Assembly (NCBI GenBank): GCA_019246455.1
Contig: JAFAQJ010000124.1
Span: 1 to 12,136, forward strand
Direction of reading: 5' to 3'
DNA: 12,136 bases
DNA from: Pseudolabrys sp.
Lineage (GTDB): Bacteria > Pseudomonadota > Alphaproteobacteria > Rhizobiales > Xanthobacteraceae
Every line of letters starts with the position of its first letter. Position 1 is the stretch's first letter. Below the pieces are notes generated by a model that had not been told where the DNA came from, made no database searches, and saw only the letters and a list, made by a program, of their open reading frames with translations. Shown piece by piece: positions 6,938 to 12,136 of the stretch. The position numbers and the translations under genes were made by a program.

Positions 6938-7920
6938 GCCGCGATTAATTTGTCGAACATCTCGGCGTCGACATTGCCGCCGGAGAGCACGGCGACCACC
7001 ACCTTGCCCTTCACCGGCGGGCGGCCGGCGAGCAACGCCGCAAGGCCGATCGCCCCGCCCGGCTCGACCACAAGCTTCAACTCGCGGAACGCGAATGCCA
7101 CCGCCCGCGCGACTTCGGCGTCGCTCGCCGTGACGCCGTCGCCGATCAGCTTCGAGGTGATGGGGAAGGTGATCTCGCCCGGAATCTGCGTCATCAGCGC
7201 GTCGCAGATCGTGCCGGAGGCCTTGGCGTTGCTCTCGCGATGCCCACTCTTGAACGAGCGCGCGGTGTCATCGAAGCCTTCAGGCTCCGCAGTATAAATT
7301 TTGACGTCGGAAAACGCCGCCTTGAGCGCGAGCGAAGTGCCGGCCGCGAGCCCACCGCCCGACGCGCCTATGACGAGCACGTCCGGCTTCAATCCGAGCG
7401 CCGTCAAATCCTCGGCGATCTCGCGTCCAATCGTGCCCTGCCCGGCGATAATCTGCGGATCGTCATAAGGCGGCACGATGGTGGCGCCGCGCTCCTGCGC
7501 GATCTTGTGCGCGATCGCGGCACGGTCCTCGGTGTCGCGGTTATAGAGCACGACTTCGGCGCCGTGCGCGGCGGTGCGCTCGCGCTTCGCCTTCGGCGCG
7601 TCGGACGGCATCACGATAGTCGCGCGCATGCCCAGGAGCTTCGCTGCGGCGGCGACGCCCTGCGCGTGGTTGCCGGAAGAATAGGCGACGACCCCGGCCG
7701 CACGTTTCGCCTCCGGAATTTGCGACAGTTTGTTATAAGCGCCACGAAATTTGAATGAGCCGGTATGCTGCAGCGTCTCGCATTTGAGGAAGACCCGCGC
7801 GCCCACAGCGGCATCCAACACGGACGAATTCACAAGCGGCGTGCGGACTGCGACGCCGGCAATGCGTTTGGCGGCGGCCTCGACGTCGGCGGCGGTCGGC
7901 AATACGGTCGGTCGTCCCAA
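6934..7920 (-). CDS. PLP-dependent threonine dehydratase / serine racemase family enzyme
   Basis: 328 residues of the fold-type II PLP family. SFKFRGA (55-61) carries the Schiff-base Lys57; SSGNHAQG (81-88) and SGGGLAAG (187-194) form the substrate and phosphate-binding loops; SGGN (313-316) contacts the pyridine ring near the C-terminus. No C-terminal ACT-like regulatory domain is present, so it resembles catabolic threonine/serine dehydratase or serine racemase instead of feedback-controlled biosynthetic IlvA. Expected reaction: deamination of Thr/Ser to 2-oxobutyrate/pyruvate, or Ser racemization; sequence does not decide. The TTG start at 7920 is well supported by AAGGAG seven bases upstream. 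It follows the glycosyltransferase gene on the same strand by 70 bases and has its own strong ribosome site, so cotranscription is possible but a shared role with the lipid genes is not implied. Confidence 0.88.
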   Translation of the reverse strand: MGRPTVLPTAADVEAAAKRIAGVAVRTPLVNSSVLDAAVGARVFLKCETLQHTGSFKFRGAYNKLSQIPEAKRAAGVVAYSSGNHAQGVAAAAKLLGMRATIVMPSDAPKAKRERTAAHGAEVVLYNRDTEDRAAIAHKIAQERGATIVPPYDDPQIIAGQGTIGREIAEDLTALGLKPDVLVIGASGGGLAAGTSLALKAAFSDVKIYTAEPEGFDDTARSFKSGHRESNAKASGTICDALMTQIPGEITFPITSKLIGDGVTASDAEVARAVAFAFRELKLVVEPGGAIGLAALLAGRPPVKGKVVVAVLSGGNVDAEMFDKLIAA

Positions 7921-7990
7921 ATGCAGGCTCCTTGCGCGGAAACTAGCGCCCCGTGCTGGGCTTCAGCAAGCCTTCGAGAAATGGCTGTGT

Positions 7991-9079
7991 TTAAGCGGCG
8001 CGGCCCAACCGGCGCAGCCTGCGGAACCGGAAACGGCCTCCGCGCGGCTCGACCACAACACCGTTTGCTTCGGCGATGGTTTTGAGGAAAGTCTCGGCGC
8101 TCGCCTTCCAGGTCATGGTCAGCGCGAAATCGCGGCAGGCCTCGCGCGAGCATTCGAGCCCTTCGAGGCAAGCGAGCCGCAGATCGCTGTTGATCGCGCC
8201 GACCGGCATATCGCCGGCCATCGCCAGCACGTCACGCGGTGCATCCGCCGGTAGTGCCGCGACTGGCACACCCGAAGCGAGCGCCTCGAGCATCACCAGA
8301 CCAAACGTGTCGGTCAGGCTGGGAAAAACGAAAACGTCAGCGGCGGCATAGATCTGCGCCAGACCCTCGCCGTGCCGCGCGCCGAGAAAGACCGCGTTCG
8401 GAAATTTCCGCTCGAGCGAAGCGCGCGCCGGCCCGTCGCCGACCACGAGCTTGGTGCCCGGCAGATCGAGCGCTAGGAATGCCTCGATGTTCTTTTCCAC
8501 CGCAACGCGTCCGACCGTGAGGAAGACCGGCCGCTTCCAGCCGCGATCGGCGGCGGCGCGCGGACGGTAGCGCTGCGCATCGACGCCGCGCGCCCACAGC
8601 TTGACGTCATGGAAGCCGCGCGATTGCAGTTCGGTCACGAGCGTCGGCGTCGCCGCCATCACCGCAACGCCCGGCGCATGGAAACGCCGCAGCCAGCGCC
8701 ACGCCACGTCCGAGACCCATTGTTCGGGCAGCGGCAGGCGCTCGGCGAGATATTCGGGGAACCGCGTATGCAGACTGGTGGTGAACGGCAGACCGCGCCG
8801 CATGCACAGCGCGCGCACGGCGTGACCGAGCGGCCCTTCGGTCGCGACATGCACGGCGTCCGGCTTGATCGCGTTGAAGCGCTTTTCGACCGCGCCCGGT
8901 AGCGGCAGGGCGAGGCGAATTTCCGGATAGCTCGGCATCGGCAGCGTGAAGTAGCCGTCCGGCGCAAGGAATTCGATCTGGGCGCCGAGCGCGGGCGCTT
9001 CCTTCGCCATCTGGCTCAAGGTGCGCACCACGCCGTTGACTTGCGGGTGCCAGGCGTCGGTCGCGACGAGAATCCTCAT
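7991..9079 (-). CDS. agt: GT4 glycosyltransferase, Agt-like diacylglycerol glycosyltransferase candidate
   Basis: 362 residues with the GT-B fold of GT4 enzymes. The N-domain starts with the classical DAWHPQVNGVVRT (8-20) and has the acceptor-side TSLHTRFPEYLAERLPLP (101-118). The C-domain has WARGVD (162-167), GRVAVEKN (190-197), DGPA (215-218) and TDTFGLVMLEALASGVPV (256-273), where Asp257 replaces the first Glu of the E-x7-E pair and Glu265 is kept. These features match sugar-nucleotide transferases such as MgtA/SqdX and the rhizobial Agt. In Agrobacterium and relatives Agt makes glucosyl- and glucuronosyl-diacylglycerol under phosphate limitation. That role is inferred mainly from coupling to the PlcP-like gene: its ATG overlaps that gene's TGA (ATGA, 9076-9079). 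A basic tail (RGGRFRFRRLRRLGR) could bind membrane. The alternative is a mannosyltransferase with another lipid acceptor. Confidence 0.85.
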   Translation of the reverse strand: MRILVATDAWHPQVNGVVRTLSQMAKEAPALGAQIEFLAPDGYFTLPMPSYPEIRLALPLPGAVEKRFNAIKPDAVHVATEGPLGHAVRALCMRRGLPFTTSLHTRFPEYLAERLPLPEQWVSDVAWRWLRRFHAPGVAVMAATPTLVTELQSRGFHDVKLWARGVDAQRYRPRAAADRGWKRPVFLTVGRVAVEKNIEAFLALDLPGTKLVVGDGPARASLERKFPNAVFLGARHGEGLAQIYAAADVFVFPSLTDTFGLVMLEALASGVPVAALPADAPRDVLAMAGDMPVGAINSDLRLACLEGLECSREACRDFALTMTWKASAETFLKTIAEANGVVVEPRGGRFRFRRLRRLGRAA

Positions 9080-9912
9080 GCGGCTTCGGCCGCCTCGACC
9101 TCGGCCTCGACTGCCGGCCTGACCGCGCGCGGTGCCGCCTTCTTCTCCTCGCCCGAACGCGTGCGGGTATCGGTCCAGGCGATAATCTCGAACTGGCCAT
9201 CCATGTTTTCGGCCACCGCCGTGCAGCTTTCGACCCAGTCGCCGCAGTTGATGTAGTGAAGCCCGTAATCGTCGTGGATCGCCGGCGTATGGATGTGGCC
9301 ACAGATCACGCCGGTAACGTCATGGCGTTTCGCCTCAGTCGCCAGCGCCTTCTCGAACGCGCCGATATAGTTCACCGCGTTCTTGACCTTGTGCTTCGCC
9401 CACTTCGACAGCGACCAATACGGCGCGCCGAACACGCGGCGCAGCCCGTTGAACAGCCGGTTCATGGTGAGCGCGAAGTCGTAAGCCTTGTCGCCCAAGA
9501 GCGCGAGCCATCTGGCTTGCGTTACCACTAAATCGAACATATCGCCGTGCACGACCAGGAAGCGGTGGCCGTGCGCGTTTTCATGGATCGCATTCTCGAC
9601 GACTTCAATGCCGCCGAAATGCGTGCCGTAATAGCCGCGCAGGAATTCGTCGTGGTTGCCGGGAATATAGATGAGCCGTGCGCCCTTGCGCGCTTGCCGC
9701 AGCAGTTTCTGCACGACGTCGTTATGCGCCTGCGGCCAGTACCAGGACGATTGCAGTGCCCAGCCGTCGACGATGTCGCCGACCAGATAGATCGTGTCTG
9801 CTTCGTGGTAGCGGAGGAAGTCGAGAAGTTTTTCGGCCTGGCAGCCGCGAGTGCCCAGATGTACATCGGAGATGAACAACGCGCGATACCGTCGCACGGC
9901 GTCATTCGTCAC
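9076..9912 (-). CDS. plcP: PlcP-like calcineurin-fold phospholipase C / LpxH-family phosphoesterase
   Basis: 278 residues. The binuclear metal set is complete: DVH (Asp16, His18), GDIVD (Asp46), GNHD (Asn86, His87), VHGD (His122) and GHIHTP (His206, His208). A hydrophobic helical insert (about 128-170) is typical of the LpxH-like group. Automated annotation would call it UDP-2,3-diacylglucosamine diphosphatase, but most alphaproteobacteria use LpxI for that step, and rhizobial members such as Sinorhizobium PlcP act as phospholipase C on phosphatidylcholine under phosphate limitation, releasing diacylglycerol. Context (PmtA-like gene upstream, coupled glycosyltransferase, Pho-box-like site) favours PlcP. 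The GTG at 9912 is chosen because family similarity (RRYRALFISDVHLGTRGCQA) begins right after it and GGAG lies 11 bases upstream; a TTG at 9957 lies inside the predicted promoter. The last 30 residues are Ala/Glu-rich and look disordered. Confidence 0.82.
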   Translation of the reverse strand: MTNDAVRRYRALFISDVHLGTRGCQAEKLLDFLRYHEADTIYLVGDIVDGWALQSSWYWPQAHNDVVQKLLRQARKGARLIYIPGNHDEFLRGYYGTHFGGIEVVENAIHENAHGHRFLVVHGDMFDLVVTQARWLALLGDKAYDFALTMNRLFNGLRRVFGAPYWSLSKWAKHKVKNAVNYIGAFEKALATEAKRHDVTGVICGHIHTPAIHDDYGLHYINCGDWVESCTAVAENMDGQFEIIAWTDTRTRSGEEKKAAPRAVRPAVEAEVEAAEAA

Positions 9913-9947
9913 GGGGTCTTCTTCTCCAGCCTCGTTTTCATGCGCGC

Positions 9948-9953
9948 GAAATA
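9948..9953 (-). promoter_or_regulatory. Candidate -10 element of the plcP promoter
   Basis: TATTTC on the minus strand, 10 bases downstream of the Pho-box-like sequence, the spacing expected for promoters in which PhoB replaces the -35 contact. It would give a leader of about 30 bases before GTG 9912. Confidence 0.4.
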
Positions 9954-9963
9954 GCAAAGCGAT

Positions 9964-9981
9964 GTCTCAGCTTTGTGACAG
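9964..9981 (-). promoter_or_regulatory. Pho-box-like PhoB binding site upstream of plcP
   Basis: The minus strand reads CTGTCACAAAGCTGAGAC: two seven-base direct repeats, CTGTCAC and CTGAGAC, separated by AAAG. Against the consensus CTGTCAT-AAAT-CTGTCAC I count 14 of 18 matches, with the first repeat the better one. It sits 51 bases upstream of the plcP GTG and 41 bases beyond the pmtA stop, in a 110-base gap with no visible terminator. PhoB control of plcP is known in Sinorhizobium; control here is inferred from motif and gene identity. Confidence 0.6.
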
Positions 9982-10022
9982 TGGCGTTAACCACTCGTTG
10001 AGGGATGACGCGGCGGGAACTG

Positions 10023-10694
10023 TTACGCGGCGACTTGATGGCTTATGGCGCGGCGGAACCGCACGAGCGTGAAAAACGGCTTGACCGATCGCCGCTCGAT
10101 GAGCTCCGCTTCGCCGTGGCCCTGCGCCCACGCGGCGAGCCGCGCGAACGGGAACTCGGGACGCAGCCCGAGTTTACGCGCCTGCTTCGCGGTCAGGCGC
10201 TCGATCGCGGCGACGAAACCGCGTTCGGAATAGAGGTGGTTAATGAGGATGATTTGCCCGCCCGGCTTGAGCACGCGCGCGCACTCCGAGAGCACCTGCT
10301 CCGGATTTTCGACGAGCGTGATGACGAATTGCGCGACCACGCAATCAAACGTCGCATCGGGAAATTCGAGCGCGCTCGCATCCATCACGCGCAAGTCCTT
10401 GACGAAGGGGTAGCGTCCGCTCGCAGCGCGCTCGCGCGCCTTGGCGATCATCGGTTCGGAAATATCGACGCCAGTGATCTCGCTGGTGTTGTCGTAATCG
10501 TCGAACGACAACCCAGTGCCGACACCGATCTCCAGAATCTTGCCGCCGACGTCGCGCGCGGCCGCAGCCGCCGCGCGCCGGCCGGATAGAAAGAACGGCC
10601 CGCACAGCGCGTCGTAGATTGGCGCCCATTTCTCGTAGGCGCGTTCCATCACTTGCAACGAAGGATCGGCGAGTGTCGAAGGATCGTTGATCAT
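10023..10694 (-). CDS. pmtA: Class I SAM methyltransferase, PmtA-like phosphatidylethanolamine N-methyltransferase
   Basis: 223 residues with a Rossmann-fold SAM-binding core: motif I LEIGVGTGL (54-62), the acidic end of strand 2 GVDIS (75-79, Asp77), DASALEFP (105-112), FDCVVAQFVITLVENPEQVL (116-135) and LKPGG (142-146). The N-terminal ERAYEKWAPIYDALCGPFF with a Gly-Arg-Arg helix, the KPGGQIILINHLYSERG segment and the C-terminal FTLVRFRRA match soluble PmtA-type enzymes, which methylate phosphatidylethanolamine stepwise to phosphatidylcholine at the membrane surface. A UbiE/generic methyltransferase is the alternative. ATG 10694 is where family similarity begins; no good ribosome site is seen, and upstream codons to 10916 run over the divergent gene and are rejected. 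It is the first gene on this strand, with the plcP-like gene 110 bases downstream and a divergent SDR gene behind it. Confidence 0.75.
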   Translation of the reverse strand: MINDPSTLADPSLQVMERAYEKWAPIYDALCGPFFLSGRRAAAAAARDVGGKILEIGVGTGLSFDDYDNTSEITGVDISEPMIAKARERAASGRYPFVKDLRVMDASALEFPDATFDCVVAQFVITLVENPEQVLSECARVLKPGGQIILINHLYSERGFVAAIERLTAKQARKLGLRPEFPFARLAAWAQGHGEAELIERRSVKPFFTLVRFRRAISHQVAA

Positions 10695-10751
10695 GCGTGG
10701 CGTCGAATCGTTGTTGGTTTGGTCGTGACGGGCGTAACAGCGCCGTGCGAC

Positions 10752-10794
10752 AGTTGGACGACAACTTGACGCATCCCCTTCCGGCACCGACACT
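10752..10794 (+). promoter_or_regulatory. Weak promoter candidate and small inverted repeat before the SDR gene
   Basis: AGTTG (10752-10756) and CAACT (10762-10766) form a five-base inverted repeat around GACGA. It abuts TTGACG (10766-10771), a good -35 hexamer, with GACACT 17 bases later as a poor -10. This is the only promoter-like arrangement I see in the 135-base region between pmtA and the SDR gene. Low confidence because the -10 matches only three of six positions. Confidence 0.25.
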
Positions 10795-10829
10795 CCGCGC
10801 CAAACGCGGGAACGCCCAGGGAGAACGCA

Positions 10830-11609
10830 ATGGATTTGGGAATTGCCGGCCGCAAGGCCATCGTATGTGCCTCGAGCAGAGGACTCGGCAAAGGCTGCGC
10901 CACGGCGCTGGCGCAAGCCGGCTGCGAGGTCGTCATCAACGGCCGCAACGAGGCCGCCCTCAAGGCTACCGCCGACGAGATCGCGAAGGCCACCAAGGCA
11001 AAGGTCATCTCGGTCGCCGCCGATGTCGGCACACCGGAAGGTCAGGCCAAATTATTCGCCGCCTGCCCCTCACCAGACATTCTCATCAACAATAATGCCG
11101 GACCGCCGTTTCGCGATTTCCGCGAGCTCAGTCGCCAGCAGATGATCGACGGCGTCGTCGCCAACATGATCGTGGCGATCGAGCTCATTCAGAAGGTGAT
11201 CGATCCGATGGCCTCGCGTGGCTTCGGCCGCATCGTCAACATCACGTCGTCGTCGGTGAAGGCGCCGATCCCCGGCCTCGATCTGTCGTCGGGTGCGCGC
11301 GCCGGTCTCACCGCCTTTCTCGCCGGCGTCGCGCGCACCGTCGCCGACAGAGGCGTCACCATCAACAACATCCTGCCGGGCCCGTTCGACACCGACCGGC
11401 TGCGGTCAGGCTTCAAGAACACATCGGAGAAAACCGGCACGCCAATCGACAAGGTGATCGAGGCGCGCAAAGCCGGCGTGCCGGCCAAACGCTTCGGCAC
11501 GCCGGAGGAGTTCGGCGCGGCCTGCGCGTTCCTGTGCTCGACGCAGGCCGGCTACATCACCGGGCAGAACCTGCTGCTCGACGGCGGCATGATCCCGACG
11601 GCGTTCTAA
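10830..11609 (+). CDS. SDR-family protein, 3-oxoacyl-ACP reductase-like, with atypical active site
   Basis: 259 residues with a short-chain dehydrogenase/reductase fold. The dinucleotide loop reads CASSRGLG (13-20), a variant of TGxxxGxG with Ala at the first Gly; NNAG (88-91) and Asn112 are kept, as is the Ser region (NITSSS, 137-142). Counting from Ser140, the positions of the catalytic Tyr and Lys (YxxxK) are Ser153 and Arg157 (SSGAR). The C-terminal RFGTPEEFGAACAFLCS and TGQNLLLDGG are standard SDR elements. I recall an SDR subgroup resembling beta-ketoacyl-ACP reductase that lacks a perfect tetrad, and this fits it; normal Tyr-dependent redox chemistry is therefore doubtful. Substrate unknown. 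ATG 10830 has AGGGAG six bases upstream. It diverges from pmtA; its TAA overlaps the convergent PilZ stop by four bases. Confidence 0.88.
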   Translation: MDLGIAGRKAIVCASSRGLGKGCATALAQAGCEVVINGRNEAALKATADEIAKATKAKVISVAADVGTPEGQAKLFAACPSPDILINNNAGPPFRDFRELSRQQMIDGVVANMIVAIELIQKVIDPMASRGFGRIVNITSSSVKAPIPGLDLSSGARAGLTAFLAGVARTVADRGVTINNILPGPFDTDRLRSGFKNTSEKTGTPIDKVIEARKAGVPAKRFGTPEEFGAACAFLCSTQAGYITGQNLLLDGGMIPTAF

Positions 11610-11857
11610 GTTCGAAACTCGACGCCGATCCGGTTGGTCTGTCGCCAGATCACGTGGCAGTTCTGTCGCAGATGATCGCTGTCGACGACTAGCACGAAAT
11701 CGTCGGGAATGCCGAGCGGACTCGCGACTTCGAGCAGCGCGCCGGCTGACGACAAGTTGCGCACGCGGCAATCGATCGCCGCGGCTCCGCCGAGCGCAAT
11801 GTGCCCTGATTTGAGCGTACGATGGCGCACAATCTTGCGGCGTTCTTCGGATGGCAT
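11606..11857 (-). CDS. Single-domain PilZ protein, putative c-di-GMP receptor
   Basis: 83 residues forming one PilZ domain. The c-di-GMP-binding elements are present: the RxxxR motif (Arg7 and Arg11, RRKIVRHR) and NxSxxG (NLSSAG, 34-39), followed by beta strands ending in IGVEF (77-81). Such stand-alone PilZ proteins are numerous in Bradyrhizobium-type genomes and regulate partners by c-di-GMP-dependent contact; the partner cannot be inferred. ATG 11857 is well supported by AGGGAG seven bases upstream; an open frame continues upstream to 12037 but looks non-coding. The gene is convergent with the SDR gene, sharing CTAA (11606-11609) for its stop codon on one strand and the SDR stop on the other. 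Confidence 0.88.
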   Translation of the reverse strand: MPSEERRKIVRHRTLKSGHIALGGAAAIDCRVRNLSSAGALLEVASPLGIPDDFVLVVDSDHLRQNCHVIWRQTNRIGVEFRT

Positions 11858-12129
11858 AGGCCGTCTCCCTTGAGTGCCGGCGGCGTCGCTCCCTCTTCGA
11901 TAAGCCGGCGCCATTTTCCTAAAGGAGATGTTTTGTAGAAGACTCAAACTGATCGCAGAAACACGCCCTATCGGTTTGGGATTCATTAACCCCGAAGCCC
12001 GCGCCGAATCGCGCGCGTCTTCAAAGCAAAATGGCATGTCGCACCCTACCTTGCCCTCCCGACCCTGCCCGGCGCATGATCGCGCCGATAAATCACCTCA
12101 ACATTCAAGAAAATCTTCGGAGTGAATTC
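11858..12129. other. Intergenic region between PilZ gene and next + strand gene
   Basis: About 272 bases separate the divergent starts. It contains one TTAACC element (11987 region), a GGCGC/GCGCC inverted repeat (12071-12086) and an AAAGGAG directly before an ATG at 11928. It must hold promoters for both genes, but I cannot pick convincing -35/-10 pairs. A 65-codon open frame at 11928-12125 is not convincing as a gene. Confidence 0.5.
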
Positions 12130-12136
12130 ATGAAGC
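12130..12136 (+). CDS. Start of a gene continuing beyond the window
   Basis: ATG AAG at 12130-12135 is preceded by GGAG (12119-12122) with a seven-base spacing, a good ribosome binding site. Only two codons (Met-Lys) are visible, which is a usual beginning for a secreted protein but proves nothing. Product unknown. Confidence 0.4.

Noticed and set aside
9076..9912. Assignment as LpxH of lipid A synthesis
   Set aside because: Motifs fit the LpxH superfamily, but alphaproteobacteria generally use LpxI, and the coupling to a GT4 gene, the PmtA-like neighbour and the Pho-box-like site favour PlcP; kept as an alternative only.
9913..9957. Longer N-terminus of the PlcP-like protein from TTG 9957
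   Set aside because: The extra residues lack family similarity, there is no ribosome site before the TTG, and the segment overlaps the predicted -10 and leader.
10715..10760. Second Pho-box-like pair (CTGTCGC and CTGTTAC on the minus strand) upstream of pmtA
   Set aside because: The repeats are spaced 13 bases start to start instead of 11 and both deviate from the consensus, so it does not fit a PhoB site.
10695..10916. N-terminal extension of the methyltransferase frame up to 10916
   Set aside because: It would cover the start and first codons of the divergent SDR gene and translates to Arg/Ser-rich sequence without methyltransferase character.
11928..12125. 65-codon + strand open frame beginning at an ATG next to AAAGGAG and ending four bases before the next gene start
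   Set aside because: The Shine-Dalgarno sequence touches the ATG with no spacing, the translation is Arg/Ser/Pro-rich without any recognisable pattern, and the region must hold promoters for two divergent genes.

Overview
The window looks like chromosomal DNA of an alphaproteobacterium, most likely of the order Hyphomicrobiales (Rhizobiales; Bradyrhizobium/Rhodopseudomonas-like). The basis is high GC, frequent GTG/TTG starts, TTAAC-type CtrA-like motifs between genes, a fused STAS-MlaE permease, and phosphatidylcholine-type lipid genes. I see no rRNA, tRNA, CRISPR array, insertion sequence or phage gene. It reads as compact housekeeping/accessory chromosome, and no gap without a gene exceeds 300 bases (the longest is about 272 bases, 11858-12129).

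Layout. Positions 2-427 hold the 3' end of a long gene of unknown function on the + strand. A near-ideal bidirectional terminator (452-479) separates it from a three-gene minus-strand operon for an MCE/Mla-type phospholipid ABC transporter: mlaE with a fused STAS domain (3283 down to 2147), mlaF (2144-1347) and mlaD (1332-499). Divergent from it is a dipeptide epimerase/N-acyl-glutamate racemase of the enolase superfamily (3418-4410), then a small secreted ClpP/crotonase-like protein (4530-5075). Both + genes are associated with clusters of CtrA-like TTAAC motifs. An MFS transporter on the minus strand (6164-5007) overlaps the end of the secreted-protein gene. It diverges from a conserved protein of unknown function (6221-6937).

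The region 6934-10694 is the most interesting. Read along the minus strand it carries a PmtA-like phosphatidylethanolamine N-methyltransferase (10694-10023), a PlcP-like calcineurin-fold phosphoesterase (9912-9076), a GT4 glycosyltransferase resembling Agt (9079-7991, overlapping plcP by ATGA), and a PLP-dependent threonine dehydratase/serine racemase (7920-6934). Between pmtA and plcP lies an 18-base Pho-box-like sequence (9964-9981), followed 10 bases later by a plausible -10. Together these suggest a phosphate-limitation membrane-remodelling locus. PmtA would make phosphatidylcholine; PlcP would cleave phospholipid to diacylglycerol when phosphate is scarce; the glycosyltransferase would turn the diacylglycerol into phosphorus-free glycolipid. 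Individually these families are known; the pmtA-Pho box-plcP-agt arrangement is the most useful observation here.

The right end has a divergent SDR-family protein lacking the classical Tyr/Lys catalytic pair (10830-11609), a single-domain PilZ c-di-GMP receptor candidate (11857-11606), and the first codons of a further + strand gene at 12130. Three of the four convergent gene pairs overlap at their stop codons instead of being separated by a terminator.
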